Shown: positions 33,150-44,197 of the stretch, piece after piece | Layout: every line of letters begins with the position of its first letter | Position numbering within the stretch: position 1 is the first letter of the stretch | Assembly: GCF_010093595.1 (NCBI RefSeq) | Contig: NW_022985463.1 | Coordinates: 67,323 to 131,322 of the forward strand | Length of the DNA: 64,000 bases | Source of the DNA: Mytilinidion resinicola | Lineage: Eukaryota > Ascomycota > Dothideomycetes > Mytilinidiales > Mytilinidiaceae | Reading direction: 5' to 3' | Made by a program: the position numbers and the translations under genes | The notes under the pieces: model-generated | The model's database searches: none | The model's input: the letters and a program-made list of their open reading frames with translations, nothing else | What the model was told of the DNA's origin: nothing

Positions 33150-35338
33150 GGTCGTGGGTGGGGCGATGCTGTAGATGAAACGAAAGGAAAACGAGGGCTG
33201 TTCATATGGGAACGGGGTTGTTTGGATGGAGCTTGAAAGGCTCGATCTGATCGACGTTCCTGCTAATGCTAGAATGGGGCAAGCGCGTGGGTAGGGAACC
33301 TTAAGTCTATAAATACAATCAGGGTCTTCAGGGCAAGGCTTAAATAAAGGTTAATAGAACATTGGAAATCTTTTCTGTTTCATAACTTTATTATTAGTTC
33401 TCTACTACCTCATTTAACCCATATAAACCGCCAATCACGAAGTCTATTCATTGTTAGGGTTTCCTCGCCTAAGCACAGGTATATCTTTATCTTATGGAAA
33501 GTTGGTTCTTAAAGATGCGCGAAGATCAGGAGGACGCTATGTTTAATAAAGATAGCTTTGCAGCCAGTGATTTGCATCTAGAAGACGGTACGAGTGTCGC
33601 CGGCAACTTGTTCCGGTTTGTTAACTAAGTGTTCGACGAGGAGGGACTTGCGGAGAAGCCATCTGGGAGGAACGAATCTTGTATCAAGACGCCATTTCCG
33701 TATGCGATGGTTTTAGTGGTACCGAGAACACCCCAGGGATATCTATCAACTCTATAGAGATGATTTCATAGACTGCCTTCCGATCTTCAGAGAGGGCCAA
33801 ACTGAATCTCGACGATCTGACATATATCTGGACGCATACACCGAGCACGTTTACGAAGTCTCCCATATCTAAGGACAAAGTAGCGGAGAGCAAAGCTGCC
33901 CCTTTTCTCTCCGCTCTCAGCGTTGCTTACATGGTGACGCGGCATTGGGAAGTTCGGCTAAATCTTCAGTGCGAGGGGCTGAGGCTTGCTGATTCAAGAT
34001 TACGAACGACGAAAAAGGCAAAGAAGGACAGCCGCCAAGATGCAAAGAATTGCTACGACAAGACGTTAGAAAATGCAGAGCAAGAAGCGTAGAATAAGTT
34101 GGGAACCGCAAGCACGAGCAACGAACGACGAAAGGAAATTCGGGTCACAAGAATTCCCGACAGGCTCAGCTCTCCAGGGTTCATCTAGTGCCCGAGACTA
34201 ACGGGAGCTAGGAGGTGCCAAGCTTTACGTGGTACAGCCTCTCTGTACGTCCGGCGACCTAGCGCCAAAATCAAGCCACGAAATTGCCGTATGAGGTAAC
34301 GATTCCGGATGCCTTTAGGGGGAATAACAGCTGCCTAGCCAATGAATCTTCGAGCCGGCTCATTATTAGCCCAGAAAAGGAGGTTCACGGGGTTCGACTC
34401 AGGTTCCGCGCTAGGTCGTCGGACGTACAGAGAGGCTGTACATATCAAAAGAGACTTATGTTGCGATTCGTCAGCGTACCTAGATACGGACTCGCAACTC
34501 GGCTCTTGCATCGCACATCCCAGGTACGAACTCATGCACGCCTAAAATACACCCTGGAACGTAACAAGACAACGAGATCAGCGTATTAAAGCGCGAAACA
34601 GAAGCCTATTATATGGATCGCTTCAAGAAAGCAGTCAATGAGAGAGACAATGCCTGCTCGCTTAAACCCACCGTCTCGTTCAGGAGTGAATGTCGGCACT
34701 TTCGCAAATCCCGTCACTGAGAGTATTCCCCACACTGCCTCAACAAGCCTCGAAGAGTGCAGATACGACTCATGAGTACGTGGCAATTCGCCTACATTCC
34801 GCCCTTTGGGTACATCTAGGATGGCGCATGCTCGCACCATAGAGCCCCATCGCGGTTAACTACACTGCCTGCCGATCATATACGTCAGGCTGCCTTCTTA
34901 CCATAACTTCCATTCGCAAACCTTATCTTTAAAACGGTGCTAGAGCATGATCAACAAGCTAGGAGGCTGATATCTTACTTGTCCGCGAGCAGCTACCCGT
35001 ATCGCCCCTCGCAGTGCGAGCTTTCGGCTGATCCACAACGAAATCAAGGCTGCGCCTCTTTTGGGAGAATGCATGTCGCGACCCCAGAATATATAAGATG
35101 AAAGCCCGATAATGTCTCTAGCCCTTACGCCATTCCAACACCTCCGTTCTCACGCCTCAGCAATCACTGGTTCTCAACACCACCAATCGGTCATTCACTC
35201 CCTGCTTCGTACTTCCGTTGACTGTTTTACACTGCCAGCGTGTTTATCATCAATCGCATCAAACTATCTCCCGCAATATCGATCATTTTCTCTGGTCAAA
35301 CTTCTGCTCATTCAACCACGAGTCCACACGCTGCCCCT
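33150..35338. other. Long intergenic region with repeat and gene relics
   Basis: No complete gene. Minus 33893-33684 reads 'MLSATLSLDMGDFVNVLGVC' and looks faintly like the helical N-terminus of fungal STAND proteins; it leads nowhere, so it may be a relic. An inverted-repeat element lies at 34233-34440. The rest is AT-rich or featureless, and the last 230 bp are the leader of the RTA1-like gene. Confidence 0.45.
34233..34440. repeat. Inverted-repeat element, 33-bp arms (MITE-like)
   Basis: The arms 34233-34265 and 34408-34440 are inverted copies with a single mismatch (TACAGCCTCTCTGTACGTCC at the outside of the left arm). The 142-bp middle encodes nothing. The right side continues into GTACATATC with no clear direct flanking duplication. 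Confidence 0.75.
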
Positions 35339-36517
35339 ATGACTACCATAAACCTCTTACTCTCCCGAGCGGACACGGTCGGCAAATACTACGATTATGA
35401 CCCCTCCAAGGCCGCCGCAGTCGTATTCTTGGGCATCTTCGGCATATTAACGCTGCTTCACCTATACCAGATGTTGCGGACGGCGGCGTGGTATTTCGTC
35501 CCATTCTGCCTTGGTGGCGTCCGTGAGTATCCCCTTTCTACTATCCTCAAGCCGCAGGGCCTGAGGCACCTTAGCACGACTCTCCCCATCGCTCCAAACT
35601 AACACCTTCCCCCCTCTAGTCGAAACAATCGGCTACCTCGCCCGCCTTAAAGGCGCCAGCGAAACCCCTAACTGGACTGAAGGCCCCTACGTAATCCAAG
35701 TCCTCGCCATCCTGCTCGGGCCCCTCCTCTTCGCCGCCTCCATCTACATGGTGCTGGGCCGCATCATCCTGCTCACCGAAGCCGAGGCGCACTCCATTAT
35801 CCGCCGCACCTGGCTCACCGCCATTTTTGTCTGCGGCGACATCTTCTCCTTCCTCGTGCAAGCCTACGGTAAGGCGCCCCCCTGCCCCCATTCCCTAGTC
35901 CCCATCTCCAACAACCCACTTACTAACCTTTCCGTTTTCGCACAGGCGGCGGCCTCCTAGCCAAAGGCACCGCCTCCAGCGCCAAAAGAGGCAAAACCGT
36001 CATCCTCATCGGCCTCTTCACCCAAATCCTCTTCTTCGGCCTCTTCCTCCTCAACTCGCTCCTCTTCCTCTTCCGCCTGCGCTCAAACCCCACGCCCCGC
36101 TCGCGCCAAGTCCCCTGGCTGAAGCACCTGGCCACCCTCTTCGTCGCCGCGCTGCTCATCCTGATCCGCTCCGTGTACCGCGTGGTCGAATACATGCAGG
36201 GCGCCAACGGCGTACTGCAGATGCACGAGGTGTACCTGTATGCGCTGGACGCGGCGCTGATGGCGCTGGCGATGCTGATTTTCGCGGTGGTGCATCCCAG
36301 CGAGGTCAAGGCGCTGTACCAGGGCGGGAAGGTGGCCGTATTTTTGAGCGTAAGGAGGGTGGGGAAACCGGATGATGGGTGGAGGACGAGCTCGGTTAGT
36401 TTGTTGCCGGTGGGTGCGGGGGGGTATGAGGGTGTTGGCGCGGGAGGATATGCGGGTGCGGGAGGATACGCGGGTGCAGGCGCAGGGAGTTATGAGGAAC
36501 GGGGAGGTGAGGTTTGA
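35339..36517 (+). CDS. RTA1-like seven-TM membrane protein
   Basis: Three exons (35339-35522, 35620-35868, 35946-36517) sum to 1005 nt, 334 residues. The order of segments is that of the RTA1/lipid-translocating exporter-like family: 'YDYDPSKAAAVVFLGIFGIL', 'ETIGYLARL', 'ASIYMVLGRIILLTEAE', 'IFVCGDIFSFLVQAYGGGL', 'LIRSVYRVVEYMQGANGVL' (the family's RxxYRxxE box) and 'YALDAALMALAMLIFAVVHP'. The family is linked to drug and lipid resistance in yeasts; the substrate here is unknown. The tail carries a short Gly-Tyr repeat (GAGGYAGAGGYAGAG). An in-frame ATG at 35240 exists but the extension looks non-coding. Confidence 0.88.
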
Positions 36518-36894
36518 TAGCGAGTGATTTCTCTTTGGGTTTAGATGGAGGGGGCATGTTAAGGGGAGCAGCGCCGAGCATTGGGTCCTGTGTTGATGCA
36601 GAGGACTTGTAGGATAGACGCAGTGACAGACAAGAAGGAGAGAGCGGTGTTTGCGTATACTATCCTCGTAATCACAGCTACGAGCCTTGCGATAGGGGTA
36701 GTAGACAACTGGGGACGAGTTTTATATGTATAGTGTACGGATCTGCAATGCTCGAAGACTCCTGCAACAGATGCTAAAAGCAGAAAATTAGTATTATACT
36801 CCCTAAGAGACTCGAACACATCATTTCATAAAGATTTACACATCATTTCATAAAGATTTACACATCATTTCATAAAGATTTCGCTTAGTGATTC
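36518..36894. other. Convergent intergenic region
   Basis: 3' flanks of the RTA1-like gene and of the MARVEL-like gene. A triplicated 22-bp repeat sits at its right end (next entry). Confidence 0.6.
36817..36882. repeat. 22-bp direct repeat, three perfect units
   Basis: Three units containing CATCATTTCATAAAGATTT follow each other without change, ending 13 bp before the predicted stop codon of the MARVEL-like gene. Confidence 0.85.
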
Positions 36895-37502
36895 CTAGAA
36901 ACGCCTTTGCTGTCCTTGCTGGTTCTGCTCCATTCGTTGTTGCTGATTCTCCTCCATCATCTGGCGCTCTTCGAGGCAAGAATGTTCATCCGTACGATGC
37001 TTCTTATTACAACTTACGTGCTGAAAATAGCCAAGACAAACGTTCCCCAAGGCAAACTGCACTTCGAATCATTGCCGTTTGTCTTCTTACCCGTAGCAAC
37101 CGCACTAGGGCTCGTGGTTGACCTCCTATTCGTGTAGCAGCGACTCGGGCCCTCTGGCCCACCCGCGGGTCTAGTCAAAACAGAAACGGCAATGAAGGCG
37201 CCGACGAACGCGAGGTCGAGCAGGACCCAGAACCATCGCAGCCACTTTGGGCCGCCGCCGCGGAGCAGAAGCGTTATTATCATGGCGAGGATGCTTTCGA
37301 CGGCGCTGTCGGAGCCGGAGATGCCACGGTAGGTTTTGACACGGTTGATGAGGCGGTAGATTTTATAGATTTTGGAGGAGAAGAGGCCGAAGGAGATGAT
37401 GGCGGAGAGGAATTGGAGGACGCGGGTGAGGCGGAGGAACCAGCGGTAGAGGGCCTAGTGTTTCAGCTTCTCGGGCACCCAGAGGGTGAGAAGGCCAGTC
37501 AT
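36895..37502 (-). pseudogene. MARVEL-like four-TM protein with premature stop
   Basis: The frame starts MTGLLTLWVPEKLKH, meets TAG at 37455-37457, then continues 'ALYRWFLRLTRVLQFLSAII', 'SSKIYKIYRLINRVK', 'RGGGPKWLRWFWVLLDLAFV', 'AFIAVSVLTRPAGGPEGPSR' and 'KCSLPWGTFVLAIFST'. A GTAAGT donor follows, and a Gln-rich last segment 'RQMMEENQQQRMEQNQQGQ' ends in TAG at 36895. The segments match a common fungal four-helix family related to MARVEL proteins. The stop falls before the first helix, so a start upstream with an intron, rather than true loss, is possible. The join to the Gln-rich exon also does not keep frame at the obvious sites. Confidence 0.5.
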
Positions 37503-38929
37503 GATGGGAATTGGCAATAAGGGGGAGTTGTGAAGATCAGTTCTAGGAACTATGCGCTTCTATAACTGATTACGAGAGTGTTTAGAAGGGTCGACTGAGG
37601 TTTTGTACTCCGCATTTCATGAGTGTGAGCGAGTGATGACACCGCAGAGTCGGCCATGATGGCCGCAGTGAGATGTCTGGATAAGGCTGATTAGTGCCTT
37701 GGATTCTGCACCATTTGTGACAGTGAAGATGGTTCAAGGCCTTCTTCTCCGCTGGTTCAGCCACGTTTGTAGTAGGAACAATCCAATGAGTGTCAGAGAT
37801 AGCCTTACTTTATGACGAGCTGTCGATCTTCAGGGTTTCTCCAACGCTAGGCACTGAGAAGCTGGAGTAGTGTATACCTTAAGTCAGGATGTTCCCAGGA
37901 TTGAGAATCAGGGTGAATAATCACGTTTGAACAACGACACGAAAATCAGTTCGGCAGATTCGAGACTCAGGTCTTTCTCTACCCAGGTATGGCATATGAT
38001 ATGAGGAATCTCTGGTTCTTTCTCTGAGATCGCAGAGGTGTTCTGAAACTGTCGATGATGGTACAATTAAACTTGGTCGTGGTATGATATAACTTGCCGC
38101 TAAAGTGATGAGCGCGGGACCTATGATGAGGCGTCGTCATAGACGAGTAGGAATCGTCTCCGCAGAGACTTGACCAACATATGCGAGAACCCGATTAGCA
38201 AAACTATCGTCGTGATAGTGAGACCTACCTAGGTAGCGCCTAGGCCTCGCCACAGTGGCTAAAGTGGCTGGAGAATATCAAGAAAAGGCCTAGGAGAGCG
38301 CCATGGGTTTGGCAAAATCCCATTAGACTAGCTTACGAGGACTCAGCATCGTGCCCGGATCAATTGCATGTTTAACCTTTATGAAAATCTACTGGAAGAG
38401 GGTAGCTGCTGTGAACTTCGGAACTTCGTAAGTGTAGCTCGGAGCGACTCCGCAGCCACTGATAAAGACACCGATCGTGATGTGCAAGACGGCGAAAGCT
38501 GATGAAATGCAAAGGGCAAAGGTCCAGATTTCGCCTCTCGTCCCAGCGTACATGGCGGAAGTTCTCAGAGACCTTTTCTGGAGCCACGGGTACCTAGGTA
38601 TTGTTGAAATGAAATCAAGATCGAGCTTTTTTGACGTCATCAGTAAACTTTGAACTCACCGAAATAATAGTTTTTAAGAGCTTAGAGATCCGTCCTAGAT
38701 GCTGCTATGATGCATGAAATCTCAGATTCTTCGACGAATAGGGTAACGTAAAATGGAAGTTGAGAGGAAAGGAAAAGACGAAAAAGACGATCAAGTGCGC
38801 CTGGGGAGCTCGGGCTGTGCTTACTCAGCCCCAGCGCTCGACATCAACATTGTGCGTTCTTCCAACATCCCTTCTAGACATCTGCCAAAAGTCCGAAGAA
38901 GTTCACTGCGCAAGAACCAGATCGTCCTC
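37503..38929. other. Intergenic region with a possible FAD-oxidase relic
   Basis: On the minus strand at about 38380-38326 'KVKHAIDPGTMLSPRKLV' resembles the 'DPxGxLxPGK' C-terminal box of FAD-linked (VAO-type) oxidases, out of context and with no upstream domain in frame. A minus frame at 38640-38389 with a hydrophobic segment has no match. The rest shows nothing. Confidence 0.35.
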
Positions 38930-41080
38930 TCAAGTCACATTCAACCCCCCCGTTTCTTCCCTCCTAGGCAAAGGAGGAACATCAACCGTATCAAGATAAC
39001 CAGTCGTAGACGTATCCTTCTCCTGTGCAACTATCATCCCATTCCCCATCCAAGCAAGGCAGTCCTCCTCATCTTCATCAAAAGACCCATACTCAAAGTC
39101 CTCAAACCTCGGCGTTTCCAGCGTCGCTCGCTGATGCACCGCCCCGCCAGGCCAGTATCCTAGAACCCTCCCATTCGGGGTTCTTTTAGCCCACTGGCCA
39201 CACTGCGTATCTCGGATTAACTAATTGCCCACCAAAAAAATAAAGGGCATAGCATACCATGAATGCGAAAGTAGTTTTCGCGAAGTAGCGGTCGACCTGC
39301 TTCATAAACGCTCTGACAGCCACGTCTCTTCGAGCTCCCTGTTAGCTTTACTGACAGGACAGGGCCATAGGTGATATTAAGCTTACTTCGGTACCATCCA
39401 TCTCAAGTTCTCTCGCTGTAGCTTCTGGACACACTTAATCATGTACTCACATGCACACTCGCTCATCTGGATAGTCGAGCCAGCGCCAGCTGTTCCGTTG
39501 GGGCCTAGGAACAGGAAGAGGTTCGGCATCTGCGGTGGACAGATTGACATGTACGCGCCTGGCTCCGAGTCCCATAGCTGGTCGAGGGATACGTCGTTTT
39601 GACCGTAAATCGGGTTTTCGTTATGCCTCAGTGAACTGCTTTCGGGTTATGCTGAGAGTCAAGGGGCAGGTGGCGGTATCAGGCACTCACGTATCGAACC
39701 CAGTCGCACATACGATCGCGTCGACCTCTCGGAAGGTGCCGGTATCGTCTTCAATACCGCTCTCCGTCACGCGTTTGATCCCGTTTGGAATGAAGTTCAA
39801 GTTGTCCTCGACGAGGCATTCCAGGTACCGCGGGCCTGGGGACACGCGACGGCAAGCGACCGGGTATGTTGGTTTCATGTGTTTCAAAATCTCCGGCTTG
39901 CTAGCTAATCTGCGTGCCATAGACTCTTCGGTCGCTTTGGTAAAGTTCCGGTTCATTTCCGTTCCGAGTACGTGGAGCCCCTGGGACTTGTTGACGTACT
40001 TCTCCACCTGGTGTCGGTAACGCAGATAGGTCTCTGGGTCCTTGGCGAACTCTTCTCGCTCTTCGACCGGGTGCTCGACTGGCAGGCCATGTCAGTGTAC
40101 AACGTTAGAGAGTCACCAAGCAAGGCTTACAATTATGAACATCCGAGTTCGCTTTTCTGGGGTCAGCTGCAACATACCCTGCCGGCGAGATCCACGACGG
40201 CCCGCGGACATAATGATCCATGTACTTCACCTTTCCAAGAATTGCAGGCACGAGCTGCAGTCCAGTAGATCCACAGCCTATGACCGCTACACGTTTACCC
40301 GTCGGATCAAACGATTCGTCCCACTTAGCCGAGTGCAGCAAATTGCCTTTGAAGTCGTGGAGTCCGTTGATACTAGGCCATACCCATTTATTCAGCGTTC
40401 CCGTCGCTTTAACGAAGACGTCGCAGTACTCTTTCAATTCCTGGTGTTGACTTCGTCAGCGTCGATTTCAGATATCAGTATTCATGGAGGGCAGAAACAC
40501 CAACCACATTATCCGACAATCGCAGCACCGTGATCTCCCACCGCGTCTGTTCCTCCAGCCATCTCGCGGCGCGAAACACATGGCCAAAGCGCACCAGCTT
40601 CCTCACGTCGTAGCGATCCGCGACATCTCGGAAGTAGTTCCCAATCTCTTTCCCTGGGGAGAAGAAGTGCGACCAATTCGGGTTGTTGGCAAAGGTGTAT
40701 TGATAAGCATGGGATGGAACATCTAAAAACAGCAATGTCCTCGTCAGCGTTGCTCTACTATCACGCGTAGGGCCCGCAGGAAATCTAATCTATCTTCAAA
40801 GTGGGGGATTACCGCAAGTAACACCAGGGTATCTAGTACGCGCGTCAGTTATAGTTGCTCAATTATCAAATTTCACAGAAGGTTACCTATTCTCATACCA
40901 CACGCCCCCAAAATCCTCGTTCTTGTCATAGATCGTTAGATCGAGGTTTTGGATCCGCTGCGAAAAGCGTATGCCGCAGAGTATCCCAGACATGCCCGCG
41001 CCGATACAGATGACTTTGATCGGTCTGGCGTAGTCGACTGGGGCGTCTTGTGGGCGAGGGACTGCACTAGACGGCGGCAT
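38930..41080 (-). CDS. Baeyer-Villiger-type flavin monooxygenase
   Basis: A multi-exon gene. The first exons are 41080-40887, 40832-40813 and from 40722 down; the last ends at 38930. 'KVICIGAGMSGILCGIRF' is the FAD-binding Rossmann motif near residue 25, and 'GGVWYENRYPGVTCGDVPSH' spans three exons and matches the family. 'DFKGNLLHSAKWDESF' corresponds to the FxGxxxHxxxW fingerprint. 'KRVAVIGCGSTGLQLVPAI' is the NADPH Rossmann motif, 'AIVCATGFDT' the closing GxATGxD box. The tail contains 'FLGPNGTAGAGS' and 'GRVLGYWPGG'. Such enzymes insert oxygen next to ketones or oxidise N/S atoms, often in secondary metabolism. No other pathway gene lies next to it. No lesion is seen. Confidence 0.88.
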
Positions 41081-42714
41081 TGTTGGAGCTTTTTTGGTCT
41101 CGTGTTGAGTGATTGGTGACAGAGTTAAGCTTCAATGTTCAACGTAGAGATGAGAGTTGGAAGAGAACTAGAAATTCACAATGAAGCGTTCATTATATCG
41201 CGAACTTCGTCAACCCTATATCCCCCCTCGGCTCCTCTCCACGGATTACGTAGGTAGCTGCATACATGCTCGCGCGTCAGGCGCGCGGATTCACGTTACG
41301 GCTTTAGTGCTAGACTCCGTGGGTGGCATGGTGCTGCGAGGATGCGGAGTCGTTATCCGAAGTGGAGCTCCCTCGACGGACAACTTACTACATTATCTTA
41401 TCTGAAGCAAGCCTATCGCCAAGTCGTGATTATTGCTATACAACGCTTTCGTCGTTGATAGGATGGTAGAAGTAAGTCAGTAAATTGCTTTTCAGGCGGT
41501 CGTACCCCTAGCTTATAGTGGGAAAAGGACCTCGGGAGGACTGCCTGAGTGGCACGTGAGTGGTATCGGCGCTGCTTGCCGGAAGCCTAGATAGGAGACT
41601 TTGTTTGCTCCCCGCGTCTGCCATGTTGGAAGCTGGCTAAGCCAGTGATAAGCAGGCTCTCCGGCAGAACGAGAACCACGTGTAACCACGTGTATCGCGA
41701 CTGCATGTGCATGGTTGTTCTGGACTGCGGTGTCACTAGTGGTTGTTGGCGATATTCTTTCAGCAGGATCGGACTGTCGCCATGGCTCTCTATGGCTGAG
41801 CGCTAGGGAAAACGCACCGTTGACTGTGGTAGAGGGCGTGTGAACACCTTCCGAAACCCTCGGACAGCATCAGGTTGGAGTTGGCTGGGGCAATCTTGAA
41901 GGTTTGGTGCGACGCAGCCCTGGAGTCATATTCGCGCTATTCCAAAACAAGCCAAGGCTGAGGACCTCTCGAGTCTATCAATACATTTAAGGCCTCCAAG
42001 GCAAGGCTGAGAATTGAACTAAGATCGAATAGAGTATCATGTAGATTTACAGTCTTCCAAGAGAAGTTTAGCACTTTGCACCTCCTAGGTAGCTATCTAA
42101 TGTGCGGAGCTGTGCATTGATATTGATCCTTTAGTTGAATGCAAGCATTTTAGCGTAGTATGGGGGTATATACGCAGCCTTCTGTAGCTTCGGCAAAATT
42201 ACGATTGAACAAAACGACGACCAGGAGTTGATCGCACTGCGTTCCCACTCGGTATACATAGGCTATGCTAGGCTTCCCCGCAACAATACCAAATCTAGGT
42301 ACATGTTTCCCAACTTAGCTTCGCTCTCAAAGGTCCATCTCCTCAACAACCACCGCTCGACTCTACACTTTACCATTTCCGCGCCAAGACTTACCTGGAC
42401 AGGGCATCAATAGTGTCAAGTTGCAGACGCTTTGGTGGCTGATTATTTTGGTAGAGACGGTAGAATGATAGAAAATAACCTAGAGTGACTAGTCACATGC
42501 TGGACAATTCCGCTAATACTTCGTTGCAATTATGTATTATCTTTAGGTGTTATGTATGTGCGTGACGGGTAGAAAGGCTCTACTGGGTATATCCAACTCT
42601 CCATATACTTACTACTATTCCACCTCATGTCCCTTCAGTACACCCCTAAGCGTCTACCCTTCTCCCAACATATCCGCAGTCCCCCAACCACCCTTTATCC
42701 CTCGACCCTCTCCA
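41081..42714. other. Long intergenic region with a dispersed-repeat copy
   Basis: No supported gene. It contains one copy of a 140-bp dispersed repeat (41596-41735) and, at 42563-42600, a short motif shared with 59155-59193. The sequence just before 41180 is the leader of the monooxygenase gene. Confidence 0.5.
41596..41735 (+). repeat. Dispersed 140-bp repeat, copy 1
   Basis: It starts GACTTTGTTTGCTCCCCGC and ends near GCGGTGT. It matches 49292-49432 in reverse orientation along its full length with scattered differences and one small insertion (an extra GTAACCAC). The match stops sharply at both ends. Nothing inside is coding. Confidence 0.75.
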
Positions 42715-43347
42715 CTACTTCTCCGCATCCCCAATCTTCACCACGAATAACCCCTCCGCCAACTTCCTAACAACCTCATCCCCCACCCCCGCCAAGCTCT
42801 TCTTAATGCCCTCCACCGTCGCCTCACCCAGCCCCTTCCCACCCCTCGAATACAAATCCAACCCCGCAGGCGTGAACAGCGTTTTCGCGAAAAACGTAAC
42901 CACCCACTCATTTCCCCCCTCCCCCTCTTCTTTGCCATACCCCAACACCTCCCACCGACTCCCTGCAATAACCAACCACCCCCGCCCACGCCAATTGTAC
43001 GCCCAGCCCCCGCTGCTCGCATCGATCTTGTCCACCCCGCGCACGGCCTTTTCCTTCTCCCCCTTCAGAGGATTATACGTGACTAGGTCGTCGAGGGGAG
43101 GGAAGTCGGTGGCGGTGGTGGGGGAGAGCGGTTTGTATGTTATTTTGACGTTGCGCGCGTTGCGCCACATGGGGAGGGTGGAGTGCGTGACGTGCCATGT
43201 GCCTGTCAGAAAGCCGGGGGTCGGCGGGGAGAGCGGGGAGGTGGTGGAGCCGGGGGCGCGAAGGGGGAAGGCTGGGATGGGTGGGGTGGAGGTTGAGGTT
43301 GAGGCGGGAGGAGTCGTGGAGGAGGTGGGTGGTTGGGTGTCGGCCAT
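42715..43347 (-). CDS. Conserved-looking hypothetical protein
   Basis: A single-exon protein of 210 residues. After a Thr/Ser/Pro-rich N-terminal 45 residues comes a compact part: 'GFLTGTWHVTHSTLPMWRNA', 'VKITYKPLSP', 'LDDLVTYN', 'GVDKIDASSGGWAYNWRGRG', 'RWEVLGYGKEEGEGGNEWVV', 'FFAKTLFTPAGLDLYSR'. The GTWxVxxS start and spaced beta-like strands suggest a lipocalin-like barrel; that is inference. No signal peptide or TM. It stands alone. Confidence 0.7.
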   Translation of the reverse strand: MADTQPPTSSTTPPASTSTSTPPIPAFPLRAPGSTTSPLSPPTPGFLTGTWHVTHSTLPMWRNARNVKITYKPLSPTTATDFPPLDDLVTYNPLKGEKEKAVRGVDKIDASSGGWAYNWRGRGWLVIAGSRWEVLGYGKEEGEGGNEWVVTFFAKTLFTPAGLDLYSRGGKGLGEATVEGIKKSLAGVGDEVVRKLAEGLFVVKIGDAEK

Positions 43348-44197
43348 TTAATAGGAAGGCTGTGTAGCTGTGGAACGAAGAGGCGGTCGTGTTGGGCGTC
43401 TTTGGTAAGCACGGGTGGGTGGGTGGCTTTGGGGAGGGAAGAATTGGGGATGGGCTGAGGTTGAGGCGTGCAGTTGAAGACACTTGGAGCTTTCAACTCG
43501 TGAATATTGAATGGTGGCGTCGTCGAGACAACCCCAGCGCATTCCTTGTTCCTGCCGCACGGCCCGGCGATCGTGAGATCATCGGGTTGTCTTTCCTGGG
43601 AGGGGCGACGGGAATGAGGCTCTTCCCTTTGCAGGTGCTATTAATACACACAGTGCGGCAAACACTAAAGTCCCCGCGGCGTTTCGCATCCCAAACAGCG
43701 CTCGCGGCAACAAGTCGCAGCAGTGCCTTTGTGTGGAGCCGAGCTGACGAATACTGACACGGGCGGCGTCTTGGAATGGTGCGCGCGGCCGGGGCTGTGC
43801 AGCGCGCTGAGGAGGCCATGCTCCACACCGTTACGCCTCTCACCTCAGAGCACTCCACTCGCCGCTGGGCCACTACATAATACGCGCGCCGCAGGTACGG
43901 ATGTGCTTTTCATCTTACATCTACATTACAAGAGGTGCCGCGCTGTTTGCCATTTCGTTATACTCTTACTTTCTTTCATCTGAAGACTGCGATCTGCTTT
44001 TGTCTCGTCACCTCGGTCATCATCATCCTTCGTTCAGGTGCTGGCGTCAGTCTTACTCTACCCCAGCTGACGGAAATCGAGATCACCATCGCTCCACTGT
44101 TATTACTGTCTTGTCTTATTCATAAGAGATCCATCGTTTGCTAGAAGATCCAAGCTTCATATCTTTAGCTCGTGGAATTCCACCACAAATCGCCACA
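43348..44197. other. Divergent intergenic region
   Basis: It carries leaders of both neighbours. Small frames here have no recognised content. CT-rich stretches lie upstream of 44198. Confidence 0.55.

Noticed and set aside
33684..33893. Possible STAND N-terminal domain exon
   Set aside because: Similarity is faint and no NACHT or partner exon lies nearby.
38326..38640. Possible FAD-oxidase gene
   Set aside because: Only one short C-terminal-like box is seen; too little for a gene or firm pseudogene call.
42806..43351. 181-codon plus frame opposite the conserved hypothetical gene
   Set aside because: Shadow; Gly/Val/Arg-rich pattern comes from the third-position GC of the real gene.
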